A DNA stretch of 64,000 bases from an uncultured Alistipes sp. (GCA_900770635.1 CAAGLB010000082.1:8257-72256); one strand, 5' to 3'; numbered from the stretch's first letter, positions 42,911 through 51,298 are shown. The notes: generated by a model not told the origin, from the letters alone. Program-made: numbers and translations.

Positions 42911-43672
42911 ATCTAATATCATCATCAGCACAAAGCCCAGGGCAAAGGCTATAGTGCCTGTGTTGGAGTGCTTGCCCTGCTGCGTTTCGGGGATAAGTTC
43001 CTCGACAACGACATAGAGCATTGCGCCTGCCGAGAATGCCAAGAGGTAGGGTAGCGTGGGCGATATATGCTCATATAGCACCACCATTAGTAGTGCTGCC
43101 AACGGCTCAACAATGCCCGATAGTATGCCACTGCCAAAAGCCCTTGGTCGGCTCATGCCATCGCTACGCATGGGTAGAGCCACGATAGCTCCCTCAGGAA
43201 TATTCTGAATAGCCATGCCGAGTGCCAGGGCTGATGCCGAGGCAAGCGTAATGCCTGCATCGCCCGCCAAAGCACCCGCAACGACAGCTCCTACGGCCAT
43301 GCCCTCGGGGATGTTGTGGAGAGTTACGGCGAGCATTAGCTTCTGTCGTCGTCCGAGCGTTGAGCGTGGACCCTCAGGGGTGTCCGACGATAGGTGCTGG
43401 TGGGGCACTACGCTGTCGAGCATGAGTAGAAACAGCATGCCCAAGATGAAGCCTATGGCTGCTGGCATCCAGCTAAGTTTGCCGAGGTCGGCCGATAGGT
43501 CGATAGCAGGGATTATTAGCGACCACACCGATGCAGCAACCATCACTCCTGCGGCAAAGCCGAGGAGTGTGGTGTGCATGCGTTGCGATGGCGTGTGGCG
43601 AGCAAAGAGCACTGTTGATGCTCCTAATGCTGTGCCTGCCAGGGGTATAAGTATCGTTGCTAAATAGTTCAT
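42896..43672 (-). CDS. ZIP-family divalent metal transporter
   Basis: This 258-residue inner-membrane protein has eight hydrophobic helices. The metal-binding motifs of helices 4 and 5 are clear: TLHNIPEGMAVGAVVAGAL (about 137-155) and AIQNIPEGAIVALP (about 180-193). A short His-containing loop (PHQHLSSD, about 112-119) lies between helices 3 and 4, as in ZupT. It probably imports zinc, iron or manganese. The stop region is shared with a hairpin. No promoter is visible; the rubrerythrin terminator lies directly upstream. Confidence 0.92.
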   Translation of the reverse strand: MNYLATILIPLAGTALGASTVLFARHTPSQRMHTTLLGFAAGVMVAASVWSLIIPAIDLSADLGKLSWMPAAIGFILGMLFLLMLDSVVPHQHLSSDTPEGPRSTLGRRQKLMLAVTLHNIPEGMAVGAVVAGALAGDAGITLASASALALGMAIQNIPEGAIVALPMRSDGMSRPRAFGSGILSGIVEPLAALLMVVLYEHISPTLPYLLAFSAGAMLYVVVEELIPETQQGKHSNTGTIAFALGFVLMMILDVALG

Positions 43673-43690
43673 ACTCTATGCTATACAAAA

Positions 43691-43714
43691 ACAGGTCCAT
43701 GTTTCAGGACCTGT
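43691..43714 (-). terminator. Rubrerythrin terminator
   Basis: ACAGGTCC (43691-43698) pairs with GGACCTGT (43707-43714), with a short T run on the minus strand. Confidence 0.75.
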
Positions 43715-43741
43715 CTACAGCTTAGTATATTTTGCAATCTA

Positions 43742-44278
43742 CTAATAGTTCTCAGCCTTAATCTGGAAGTAAGCCTTAGGGTGAACACACACTGGGCATA
43801 CCTCAGGAGCCTGCTTGCCTACGTGAATGTGGCCGCAGTTTGAGCACTGCCAGATCATGTCGCCATCACGTGAGAACACCAAGCCACCCTCTACGTTAGC
43901 CAAAAGCTTGCGGTAGCGCTCCTCGTGCTCCTTCTCGATCTTGCCTACCTGCTCGAAGAGGAATGCGATGTGGTCGAAGCCCTCCTCACGAGCATCCTTA
44001 GCCATCTGGTCGTACATGTCGGTCCACTCGTAGTTCTCTCCCTCGGCAGCTGCTTTGAGGTTCTCAGCTGTTGAGCCGATGCCGTTGAGAAGCTTAAACC
44101 AAATCTCGGCGTGCTCCTTCTCGTTAGCTGCTGTCTCCTCGAAAATCTTAGCTATCTGTACGTAGCCATCCTTCTTAGCCTTAGATGCGAAATATGTGTA
44201 CTTGTTGCGTGCCTGGCTCTCACCTGCAAATGCCTCCCACAAGTTCTTCTCGGTCTTAGTTCCTTTCAAATCTTTCAT
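43742..44278 (-). CDS. rbr: Rubrerythrin
   Basis: This 178-residue non-haem diiron protein detoxifies hydrogen peroxide in anaerobes. It has a four-helix ferritin-like domain with Glu motifs ([45 protein letters not shown]) and a C-terminal rubredoxin-like domain with two Cys pairs (WQCSNCGHI and [12 protein letters not shown]) for one iron. Only one rubredoxin domain is present. It has a strong promoter 58 bases upstream. Its abundant preferred codons suggest high expression. Confidence 0.97.
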   Translation of the reverse strand: MKDLKGTKTEKNLWEAFAGESQARNKYTYFASKAKKDGYVQIAKIFEETAANEKEHAEIWFKLLNGIGSTAENLKAAAEGENYEWTDMYDQMAKDAREEGFDHIAFLFEQVGKIEKEHEERYRKLLANVEGGLVFSRDGDMIWQCSNCGHIHVGKQAPEVCPVCVHPKAYFQIKAENY

Positions 44279-44335
44279 AGTCTTAATAGTTTTATAGGTT
44301 TGTAATTATTTTCTGTTTTTTTTCTTTTCCTGATG

Positions 44336-44343
44336 CAAAGATA
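44336..44343 (-). promoter_or_regulatory. -7 box (TATCTTTG) for rubrerythrin
   Basis: CAAAGATA on the plus strand, with a possible -33 TTG (plus CAA at 44366-44368, 22-base spacer). Confidence 0.7.
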
Positions 44344-44399
44344 GCAGTTTTTTCGTTATCTACAATAGATTTTTAATTGTATTATTTTATTGTCTTATA

Positions 44400-44520
44400 A
44401 GCAATTTTTATAATAGCCCTTCGGCCTATAATTGTCTATGCCTCTTTGCATCGGACTTTGGGCGAACAGCGGGTGGTGCTTGTGGGGGCTCTTTGTCTTG
44501 ACCGCTGCCGTATTATATAT
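44400..44520. other. Unexplained GC-richer segment between rubrerythrin and the histone-like gene
   Basis: The 364-base gap 44279-44642 holds the rbr promoter, this segment and a terminator. The segment is richer in G and C than its AT-rich surroundings and contains short complementary stretches (CAGCGG 44467-44472 with CCGCTG 44502-44507). The only frame through it, on the plus strand, runs across the histone-like gene and looks spurious. It could be a small RNA or gene remnant; I see no family match. Confidence 0.25.
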
Positions 44521-44559
44521 AAGGTGTGGTTTTGCTGCACTATGTCATTATATGCAAAA

Positions 44560-44600
44560 ACTCCGAATGAGCTCTATTTGTCGTACAGCCCATTCGGAGT
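44560..44600 (-). terminator. Terminator of the histone-like gene
   Basis: ACTCCGAATG (44560-44569) pairs with CATTCGGAGT (44591-44600). TTTTTGC follows on the minus strand. Confidence 0.85.
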
Positions 44601-44642
44601 ATTAGTTCAAAGGTCGCTGTTGCGCCTTGATGCAACAAATGA

Positions 44643-44819
44643 CTATTTCTTAGCCTCCTCAACAGATACCTTGCGGAACTCCTTGAGAAGCTTAGTAAGC
44701 TCTAAAGCTGCCTTACGAGCACGTGTGCCTGCTGCCTTATTGTTCTTCTCTGCCTGCAAAGCTGCATCCTTTGCAAATGCCTCATACTGGGCTGCGATGT
44801 TCTCAATAATTGTCTTCAT
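44643..44819 (-). CDS. Small histone-H1/Hc1-like protein
   Basis: I found this 58-residue protein by translating the minus strand. It reads MKTIIENIAAQYEAFAKDAA and later AGTRARKAALELTKLLKEFR, ending VSVEEAKK. It is helical, rich in Lys and Ala, and matches the short histone-H1-like proteins common in Bacteroidota (the ARKAALEL..LLKEFRK segment is typical). A DNA- or nucleoid-binding role is usually assumed but is poorly tested. It has a good promoter (44851-44883) and a strong terminator, so it is a stand-alone, probably well-expressed gene. Confidence 0.88.
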   Translation of the reverse strand: MKTIIENIAAQYEAFAKDAALQAEKNNKAAGTRARKAALELTKLLKEFRKVSVEEAKK

Positions 44820-44850
44820 ATCAATAAATGTTTATAAGGTTTTCTCTTCG

Positions 44851-44883
44851 CAAAGTTATAAAAATATTTTATATAACAACAAA
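44851..44883 (-). promoter_or_regulatory. Promoter (-33 TTTG / -7 TAACTTTG) of the histone-like gene
   Basis: Plus-strand CAAAGTTA (44851-44858) and CAAA (44880-44883) give TTTG-N21-TAACTTTG on the minus strand. Confidence 0.75.
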
Positions 44884-45022
44884 TTTTTTTGTGCTAAATA
44901 ACTCATAAATGCATGATTTTTCGACAAATCGGCATTTTTACCCATGATTATTTAGACCAAATTAAATGGTTTTGCTGCTTGGTGACGACAGTAAAAACCT
45001 TGTAAATCCCTATTAGTGGGGA

Positions 45023-45053
45023 TTGAAAAATGGCTTTTTATTCGTTATCTTTG
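45023..45053 (+). promoter_or_regulatory. Promoter (-33 TTG / -7 TATCTTTG) of feoAB
   Basis: TTG at 45023-45025 and TATCTTTG at 45046-45053 (20-base spacer), 22 bases before the ATG at 45076. No Fur box could be recognised with confidence. Confidence 0.7.
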
Positions 45054-45075
45054 TCGCAAAATTATAAATATAGGT

Positions 45076-47442
45076 ATGCGTCTTAGTGAACTTAAAACGG
45101 GTGAGTCGGCCGTAGTCGTCAAAGTTTTGGGCTATGGTGGCTTTCGCCGTCGTATTATAGAGATGGGATTTGTGCGTGGCCAGAGTGTGAGTGTTGTGCT
45201 CGACGCTCCGCTCAAAGATCCTATCGAGTATCATATCATGGGTTACGACATATCGCTACGTCGCAAAGAGGCCGAGATGATCGAGGTGATGACTCTCGAG
45301 GAGGCTGAGCGACTCGCCGAGGAGGAACTACCAGTGAGCGTTACTCAGTCCGATATCATCGAGCGTGCGTTGCAGAGCGAGCATCACAAGATTAAGGTGG
45401 GCCTTGTGGGTAACCCTAATGCTGGCAAGACATCGTTGTTCAATACGCTGTGTGGCCGTAGCGAGCATGTGGGTAATTATAGCGGTGTTACTGTCGACGC
45501 CAAGCGAGGCAAGCTCACGTATAAGGGCTACAATATCGAGATTACCGACCTTCCAGGCACATACGCCCTGTCGGCCTATTCGCCCGAGGAGAAGTATGTA
45601 CGCCGACATATTATAGAGAATACACCCGATGTTATCATCAACACCGTTGTTGCCTCTAACCTCGAGCGCAACCTCTATCTCACGACCGAGCTTATCGACA
45701 TCAACCCTAAGATGGTCATTGCTCTTAACATGTACGACGAGCTCGAGGCGAGTGGTGCTAAGTTCGACCATGAGGCGTTGGGCGCTATGATAGGTGTGCC
45801 TATGGTGCCTGTTGTTGCACCTACACGTCGTGGCATCGACGAGTTGCTCGATACTATCATTGCGTTGCACGAGAATCGTGCTTCGAGCGAGCGACATGTC
45901 CATATCGGCCTTGGTCAGGTTATCGAGGAGAATCTCGAAGAGCTTAATGCCGACCTTCGTGAGCATCGTGACGAGCTGCCCGCCTATTTCCCACCTCGCT
46001 ATTTTGCGCTTAAACTTATCGAGGGCGACGACGATGTTGCGGCTATGATTAGCTCACTACACCATTTCGAGCGTTGGCAGAGCATGGCCCAGGAGGCTCG
46101 CCACAACATCGAGGAGGGCTTGGGCGTAGATGTCGAAACAGCTATCTCGGAGCGTAAGTATGGCTTTGTGTCGGGAGCTTTGAAGGAGACCTATCAGGCG
46201 GCTAAAAGTGATAGAAATACGCTTAGCGATAAGTTTGATGCTATTGTCACCCATCGCATCTGGGGCTATCCCATATTCTTTGCCATCATGTGGTTTATGT
46301 TCTACTGCACATTTACCCTCGGAGCATATCCACAGGATTGGATCGACATGGGTGTTAACTGGCTCTACGACAAGGTGCATGGCATGATGGAGGCTGGTGC
46401 TCTGCGTGATATGCTCACCGATGGCGTTATTAGCGGCGTTGGCAGTGTTCTTATCTTCTTGCCCAACATCATGATATTGTATCTCTTCATCTCGTTCTTG
46501 GAGGACTCGGGATACCTGGCACGTGCAGCCTTTATCATGGACAAGATTATGCACCGTATGGGTGTGCATGGCAAGTCGTTTATACCTATGGTCATGGGCT
46601 TTGGTTGCAACGTGCCTGCCATCATGGCATGCCGCACTATCGAGTGTCGTACCTCACGCCTTATAACCATCATGGTTGTTCCGTTTATGTCGTGTAGCGC
46701 ACGTCTGCCTATCTACATGATGATTGTCGGCACCTTCTTCCCCGAGCATGCTGGCACCACACTCTTTTTGCTCTATCTCTTTGGTATGCTTATGGCCGTT
46801 ATCTCGGCACGCCTCATGCGCAGGTTTATGTTCCGAGAGCAGGAAGCGCCATTTGTCATGGAGCTGTCGCCCTATCGCATGCCTACGGTGCGTACTACGG
46901 TGCGCCACATGTGGAGCAAGTGTACGCAGTATATCAAGAAGATGGGTGGCTTGATACTCATCGCCTCTATTGTTGTGTGGCTCATGAGCTACTATCCACG
47001 CCCCGAGCAGGGTAGTCCCGAGGCCGAGAGCCATAGCTACGAGATGTCGTATATGGGCAAGATTGGTCAGGTGTGCGAGCCAGTGTTTAGACCTATGGGC
47101 TTTGGCTGGCAGGAGTCGGTGGCCATACTCTCGGGAATCCCCGCTAAGGAGATTGTCGTGAGCACAATGAATGTTCTGTATGCCCATCCTGACGATGCCG
47201 ACGATGGTGGCGATGACGAGCTGTCGCATGCTGTGAAGATGCGTATCCAGAAGAGCATGTCGACACCTTCGGCCGTAGCATTCTTGATATTCTCGTTGTT
47301 GTATCTGCCATGTATTGCCACAATTATGGCCATCAGCTCGGAACTTAATTGGAAATGGGCTATCGGCTCAGCCCTCTACAACACTGCTGTGGCATGGCTT
47401 TTGGCATGGGTGGCTTACCTCTTAACAGGATTACTACTATGA
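45076..47442 (+). CDS. feoB: Ferrous iron transporter, FeoA-FeoB fusion
   Basis: Starting at the ATG at 45076 (an upstream ATG at 45016 precedes the promoter box), the protein has 788 residues. Residues about 1-75 are the SH3-like FeoA domain (MRLSELKTGESAVVVKVLGY). A G-protein domain follows with VGNPNAGKTSLFN, the switch region NYSGVTVDAKRG, and DLPGTYALSAYSPEE. The membrane core has helices from about residue 390 and Gly/Pro-rich gates (LPNIMILYLFISFLEDSGYL; GFGCNVPAI). It imports Fe2+ across the inner membrane. The fusion is common in Bacteroidota. A 49-residue Cys-rich gene overlaps its stop. Confidence 0.97.
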   Translation: MRLSELKTGESAVVVKVLGYGGFRRRIIEMGFVRGQSVSVVLDAPLKDPIEYHIMGYDISLRRKEAEMIEVMTLEEAERLAEEELPVSVTQSDIIERALQSEHHKIKVGLVGNPNAGKTSLFNTLCGRSEHVGNYSGVTVDAKRGKLTYKGYNIEITDLPGTYALSAYSPEEKYVRRHIIENTPDVIINTVVASNLERNLYLTTELIDINPKMVIALNMYDELEASGAKFDHEALGAMIGVPMVPVVAPTRRGIDELLDTIIALHENRASSERHVHIGLGQVIEENLEELNADLREHRDELPAYFPPRYFALKLIEGDDDVAAMISSLHHFERWQSMAQEARHNIEEGLGVDVETAISERKYGFVSGALKETYQAAKSDRNTLSDKFDAIVTHRIWGYPIFFAIMWFMFYCTFTLGAYPQDWIDMGVNWLYDKVHGMMEAGALRDMLTDGVISGVGSVLIFLPNIMILYLFISFLEDSGYLARAAFIMDKIMHRMGVHGKSFIPMVMGFGCNVPAIMACRTIECRTSRLITIMVVPFMSCSARLPIYMMIVGTFFPEHAGTTLFLLYLFGMLMAVISARLMRRFMFREQEAPFVMELSPYRMPTVRTTVRHMWSKCTQYIKKMGGLILIASIVVWLMSYYPRPEQGSPEAESHSYEMSYMGKIGQVCEPVFRPMGFGWQESVAILSGIPAKEIVVSTMNVLYAHPDDADDGGDDELSHAVKMRIQKSMSTPSAVAFLIFSLLYLPCIATIMAISSELNWKWAIGSALYNTAVAWLLAWVAYLLTGLLL

Positions 47443-47588
47443 TGACGTGGCAAGATTGGACGGTGTTGGCAATAGCCGTTGTGGTTTTCATTGTACTCGT
47501 TGCCCGAGTGTGGCATTTCTTTAAGTGTCGAGGAACCACTGCGTGCGATGGTTGTACTAAGGAGTGCGACCACCGACGAGTAAAATAG
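47439..47588 (+). CDS. FeoB-associated Cys-rich small membrane protein
   Basis: The ATG at 47439 overlaps the feoB stop (ATGA), so translation is probably coupled. The 49-residue product has one membrane helix (VLAIAVVVFIVLVARVWHFF) and a cytoplasmic tail with four Cys (KCRGTTACDGCTKEC). This layout matches the FeoB-associated Cys-rich membrane protein family, thought to help FeoB, perhaps by binding iron. The ATG at 47442 would give one residue less. Confidence 0.88.
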   Translation: MMTWQDWTVLAIAVVVFIVLVARVWHFFKCRGTTACDGCTKECDHRRVK

Positions 47589-47589
47589 T

Positions 47590-47615
47590 AATGGCGACCG
47601 ATTAAGGTCGCCATT
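47590..47615. terminator. Bidirectional terminator between feo and symporter genes
   Basis: AATGGCGACC (47590-47599) pairs with GGTCGCCATT (47606-47615), followed by ATTATTAT. Confidence 0.8.
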
Positions 47616-47634
47616 ATTATTATATATATTATCA

Positions 47635-48852
47635 TTATCGCTTCACAAATCTATCTACCACAGCAGCGCATGCAGCGTCGCCCGTGATGTTGAGCGTTGT
47701 GCGCACCATGTCGAAGATTCGGTCGAGGGCGTAGAATAGTGGTAATCCCTCCAAAGGAATGCCCGCAGCAACAAGCACTGCCGCAGCAAGGAGCGTAGGG
47801 CCAGGAACGCCTGCCTGACCAATAGCGCCGAGCGTACACACAACGGTGATTGACACATACTCAGCCATGCCGAGCTCGATGCCGTAGAACTGAGCAAAGA
47901 AGATGGCGAGTAGGGCATAGTATATCGCATTTCCCGACATGTTGATTGTTGCGCCCAGAGGAAGCACAAAGCCCGATGTCTGCTTCGAGATGCCCATCTG
48001 GTCGCACGCCTCCATGTTTACAGGGAGGGTAGCGAGTGACGATGCTGTCGAGAACGACACCACCTGAGGCTTGATCATAGCCTTGAAGTAGTCTTTGAGC
48101 TTAACACGTGAGAAGAGTGCTACGGTGAGCGGATATAGTCCAAGACCGATGATTAGCACCGCAATGAGGTCCAGCCACAACACGTTGGCAATCTGCACAA
48201 GCATGCCAAAGCCGAATGTTCCTGTGGCGTCGGCAATGAGGCCGAACACGCCAAATGGGGCAACGAGCATCACCTTGCCGATGCACCAGATGAGGGCGTC
48301 GAGAATGGTGTTGAGGCCGTTTACCATCTTGCGACGTGGCTCTGCGCCGAGTGTCGATACTCCAAAGCCGAAGAATAGACCGAAGATGATGATTTGTAGG
48401 ATGTTACCCTCGGTGAGTGCTGCGATAGGGTTAGCAGGAATCATACCTATAAGCGTATCCCAGAAGCCCATGGCCGCAGGTGCGGCATTGCTCGTTGCGA
48501 CTCCTCCCGCTTCGGTAATTGCTGCCATGCCCTCGGCGCTAACATGAGCACCTGGCTGGAACAAAACGCCGAGAATAATTGCTACGGTGATAGATACAGC
48601 CGTAGTAAGAAGCATGTAGGCGATGCTCACGCCACCCACCAATCCTGCTGAGCGTGTCTCGCCGAGGGCTGCTGCGCCACTGATGATTGACACCAACACG
48701 AGTGGCACAACAAGCATCTTGATAAGTTGGATAAAGAGATCGCCAAGTGGCTTAAACATCGCTGCCTCGGGACCCATTGCTGCGCCTACCGCAATACCGA
48801 TGACCATAGCCACGATAATCCATAGGCCTAAATTCTTCAAAAGCTTTTTCAT
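47635..48852 (-). CDS. Dicarboxylate/amino acid:cation symporter (DAACS family)
   Basis: Starting at the ATG at 48852 (the 14 upstream codons overlap the promoter), the protein has 405 residues and eight helices plus two re-entrant loops. It shows the serine/glycine-rich loop SFSTASSLATLP, the NMSGNAIYYALLAIFFAQ helix, and the C-terminal substrate site DRIFDMVRTTLNITGDAACA. These are the binding residues of the glutamate/aspartate/C4-dicarboxylate family. It imports an acidic substrate with Na+ or H+. Substrate choice (glutamate, aspartate, succinate or serine/threonine) cannot be read off reliably. Confidence 0.93.
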   Translation of the reverse strand: MKKLLKNLGLWIIVAMVIGIAVGAAMGPEAAMFKPLGDLFIQLIKMLVVPLVLVSIISGAAALGETRSAGLVGGVSIAYMLLTTAVSITVAIILGVLFQPGAHVSAEGMAAITEAGGVATSNAAPAAMGFWDTLIGMIPANPIAALTEGNILQIIIFGLFFGFGVSTLGAEPRRKMVNGLNTILDALIWCIGKVMLVAPFGVFGLIADATGTFGFGMLVQIANVLWLDLIAVLIIGLGLYPLTVALFSRVKLKDYFKAMIKPQVVSFSTASSLATLPVNMEACDQMGISKQTSGFVLPLGATINMSGNAIYYALLAIFFAQFYGIELGMAEYVSITVVCTLGAIGQAGVPGPTLLAAAVLVAAGIPLEGLPLFYALDRIFDMVRTTLNITGDAACAAVVDRFVKR

Positions 48853-48872
48853 AGTGTCAGTATATTTGACGG

Positions 48873-48880
48873 CAAAGATA
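48873..48880 (-). promoter_or_regulatory. -7 box (TATCTTTG) for the symporter
   Basis: CAAAGATA on the plus strand, 21 bases before the ATG at 48852; it decides that start codon. Confidence 0.7.
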
Positions 48881-48953
48881 CTACTTTCACTCAAAACGTC
48901 AATATTTTATTACAAAAATCGAACACTCGGGTTCAACTCTTGATAATTTTTAG

Positions 48954-48961
48954 TATCTTTA
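48954..48961 (+). promoter_or_regulatory. Weak -7 box (TATCTTTA) for the sirtuin gene
   Basis: TATCTTTA differs from the consensus in its last base; 22 bases before the ATG at 48983. Confidence 0.45.
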
Positions 48962-48982
48962 CAACATTAAAACAAGCAAGAT

Positions 48983-49690
48983 ATGAAACCAAGAATTGTT
49001 GTATTTACAGGTGCTGGCGTTAGTGCCGATAGTGGTATTTCAACGTTTCGTGATGCCGACGGCCTGTGGGCAAACTATCGCATCGAGGATGTGTGCACAC
49101 CCGAGGCCTTGGAGCATAATCGTGCTCAGGTCATCGAGTTCTACAATCTGCGTCGAAAGGAGTCGCTTACGAAGAAGCCTAATGCTGGTCACCTCGCAAT
49201 AGCCTCTATGGAGGAGTGGGCCGATGTTACGGTCGTCACCCAAAATGTCGATAACCTCCACGAACAGGCTGGCTCAAAGCGTGTTGTGCATCTTCATGGC
49301 GAGCTTATGAAGCTGCGCTCGGAGCGTAATCCCGAGCTTATCTACGATATAAACGATGGCTGGGAGCAAAAGCTCGATGCACGTGGCGATGATGGATTCT
49401 TGTTGCGCCCACATATCGTCTTCTTTGGCGAGTCGGTGCCTATGTTCGATCCTGCGTGCAAGATTGTGTCGGCCGCCGACATACTCATTGTTGTAGGTAC
49501 GTCGTTGGCAGTATATCCTGCTGCCTCGCTGGTCTACTATGTGCGTGATAGGCAAGTGCCTATCTATCTTGTCGATCCAGGTCAGCCCGACACCGCAATG
49601 ATTCGCAACCCACTAACCCACATTAAGGAGCGAGGAGCTGTTGGCGTTCCGCAGCTTGTTGAACGTTTGAAGAATGAGTTTGCGAAGTAG
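48983..49690 (+). CDS. cobB: Sir2-family NAD-dependent protein deacylase, zinc-less
   Basis: This 235-residue sirtuin has the NAD site FTGAGVSADSGISTFRD (about 6-22), QNVDNLHEQAGS, and the catalytic His in VVHLHGEL. Residues FYNLRR give the Tyr-x-x-Arg pair that in class III sirtuins (CobB, SIRT5) binds acidic acyl groups, so desuccinylase or demalonylase activity is possible. The four zinc-binding Cys expected between HGEL and LLRPHIVFFGE are absent; that segment reads MKLRSERNPELIYDINDG and has no Cys. The zinc module has been replaced or lost. It overlaps the next gene by 17 bases. Confidence 0.9.
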   Translation: MKPRIVVFTGAGVSADSGISTFRDADGLWANYRIEDVCTPEALEHNRAQVIEFYNLRRKESLTKKPNAGHLAIASMEEWADVTVVTQNVDNLHEQAGSKRVVHLHGELMKLRSERNPELIYDINDGWEQKLDARGDDGFLLRPHIVFFGESVPMFDPACKIVSAADILIVVGTSLAVYPAASLVYYVRDRQVPIYLVDPGQPDTAMIRNPLTHIKERGAVGVPQLVERLKNEFAK

Positions 49691-50192
49691 GGTAGCTGAG
49701 CGTGCTTCTAAGCTGCGAGAGTTTTGTCATAGCAAGGGCTATAACACCGATGTAGCTCTCTTTGTCGACCTTAGTCGCCACTCGGGACGTAGACGCTTCG
49801 TTGTGTGGAGCTTCGAATGTGATGCGCCACTCTTTGCTTGCCCTGTGAGCCATGGTAGTGGTGCTCGTGAGTCGCATGTGCGCTCGGCATACGCTTCGGT
49901 GTCGAATGTCGATGGCTCGCACCTATCGTCGTTGGGGCGTGCCTTGGTGTCGGAGCGATATGAGGGCCGCTATGGTGTGGCATATAGGCTCGATGGCTTG
50001 GATGAGTCAAACTCTAATCTGCGCTCACGCTGCGTGGTGCTGCATGGCTGGGAGCATACTACATCCAATCCCATATTTCCACGAGCTACGGTGGGTAGTC
50101 ATGGCTGTCCTGTGCTCTCCCGAAAGATGATGCAACGAGTTGATCAGTTGTTGCAGACTCACGAAAGGGTAGTGTTGGAAGTTTTCATATAA
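49674..50192 (+). CDS. L,D-transpeptidase-like (YkuD_2 / murein transpeptidase catalytic domain) protein
   Basis: This 172-residue protein belongs to the YkuD-related family known in Bacteroidota. It has the His motif VVLHGWEHTTSNPIF and the catalytic Cys motif TVGSHGCPVLS near residue 148, with HGSG earlier at about 60. Such enzymes cross-link or modify peptidoglycan outside the inner membrane. Here no signal peptide is visible: the N-terminus is MSLRSRVAERASKLREFCHS. Either it acts in the cytoplasm, it is exported another way, or the true start differs. The ATG lies 17 bases inside the sirtuin gene. Confidence 0.78.
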   Translation: MSLRSRVAERASKLREFCHSKGYNTDVALFVDLSRHSGRRRFVVWSFECDAPLFACPVSHGSGARESHVRSAYASVSNVDGSHLSSLGRALVSERYEGRYGVAYRLDGLDESNSNLRSRCVVLHGWEHTTSNPIFPRATVGSHGCPVLSRKMMQRVDQLLQTHERVVLEVFI

Positions 50193-50206
50193 GCCTACAA
50201 ATAAAT

Positions 50207-50231
50207 AAGGGTATCTTGCTCAGATACCCTT
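50207..50231. terminator. Terminator after the YkuD-like gene
   Basis: AAGGGTATC (50207-50215) pairs with GATACCCTT (50223-50231), then ACTTGTTTATTAT. It also faces the converging threonine dehydrogenase gene. Confidence 0.8.
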
Positions 50232-50259
50232 ACTTGTTTATTATATTAGGTGTTGTTGC

Positions 50260-51204
50260 TTACTTAAGCTTTGCAGCAACCTTCTCCAACATATCCTTAG
50301 TCATTGACTCGAGGTCCCACTCAGGCTTCCAGCCCCACTCCTCACGAGCACATGTGTCGTCCAAAGAGTTTGGCCAGCTACGTGAAATCTGATCCTTAAC
50401 AGGATCTACGTTGTACTCCATCTGGAAACCAGGCACGTGGCGCTCAACAACAGCCTTGATGATCTCTGGTGTGAAGCTCATCGCTGCGATGTTGAATGAG
50501 TTGCGGTGCTTAAGCTTTGATGGATCAGCCTCCATAAGCTCAACTGTAGCACGCAAAGCATCAGGCATGTACATCATATCCATGTATACGTCTGGAGCGA
50601 TGTTACATACAAACTTGTTGCCCTTAACTGCCTCGTAGTAGATCTCCACTGCGTAGTCAGTAGTACCGCCACCAGGAAGTGTCACGTTAGAGATGATACC
50701 TGGGAAACGTACCGAACGAGTATCAACGCCAAAGCGTGTATGGTAGTAGTTAGACAAAAGCTCGCCAGTTACCTTGCACACACCGTAGATAGTGTTTGGC
50801 TGCATAACGGTGTCCTGAGGAGTCTTGTCGCGTGGGAAGTCACCACCGAAAGCACCGATAGAACTTGGAGTGAATACTGCACAGTTCTGCTCACGTGCGA
50901 TCTCCAATGAGTTCTCCAACGCACCCATGTTGATACGCATGGCAAGCTGAGGGTTCTTCTCGCCTGTAGCCGACAAAAGTGCTACGAGGTTGAAGATAGA
51001 GTCAATGTTGTACTTCTTTACAAGCTCAGCATACTGCTTAGCATCGAGGGCGTCGAGCGACTCGAATGGGCCAGCCTCAGCCAAAACAGCATTGTGCTTA
51101 ACATCGGTAGCAACAACATTTGATGCACCGTAGATTGAGCGAAGATATGGTACCAACTCAGATCCAATCTGACCACCGGCACCCAAAACCAAAATACGCT
51201 TCAT
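50260..51204 (-). CDS. L-threonine 3-dehydrogenase, epimerase/SDR type
   Basis: This 314-residue extended SDR has RILVLGAGGQIGSELVPYL (NAD loop), FNLVALLSATGE, TPSSIGAFG and the catalytic YGVCK (Tyr/Lys near 140-144). The substrate-side stretch FPGIISNVTLPGGGTTDYAV and the C-terminal SWPNSLDDTCAREEWGW are characteristic of the UDP-galactose-epimerase-like threonine dehydrogenases. The reaction is L-threonine + NAD+ to 2-amino-3-oxobutyrate. The usual partner, glycine C-acetyltransferase (kbl), is not adjacent. The gene stands alone with its own promoter. Confidence 0.9.
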   Translation of the reverse strand: MKRILVLGAGGQIGSELVPYLRSIYGASNVVATDVKHNAVLAEAGPFESLDALDAKQYAELVKKYNIDSIFNLVALLSATGEKNPQLAMRINMGALENSLEIAREQNCAVFTPSSIGAFGGDFPRDKTPQDTVMQPNTIYGVCKVTGELLSNYYHTRFGVDTRSVRFPGIISNVTLPGGGTTDYAVEIYYEAVKGNKFVCNIAPDVYMDMMYMPDALRATVELMEADPSKLKHRNSFNIAAMSFTPEIIKAVVERHVPGFQMEYNVDPVKDQISRSWPNSLDDTCAREEWGWKPEWDLESMTKDMLEKVAAKLK

Positions 51205-51290
51205 TAGATTTGATTTATCTTTTAGTTATAAGTTTTAGGTTCACAACACCTTAGCGCTACCATACAAATAATGGTACACTTTTCATCGTG

Positions 51291-51298
51291 CAAAGTTA
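51291..51298 (-). promoter_or_regulatory. -7 box (TAACTTTG) for threonine dehydrogenase
   Basis: CAAAGTTA on the plus strand, 87 bases before the ATG. Confidence 0.55.

Noticed and set aside
44446..44901. A 151-residue plus-strand frame across the histone-like gene
   Set aside because: It runs through two terminator arms and antisense to a small gene with promoter and terminator.
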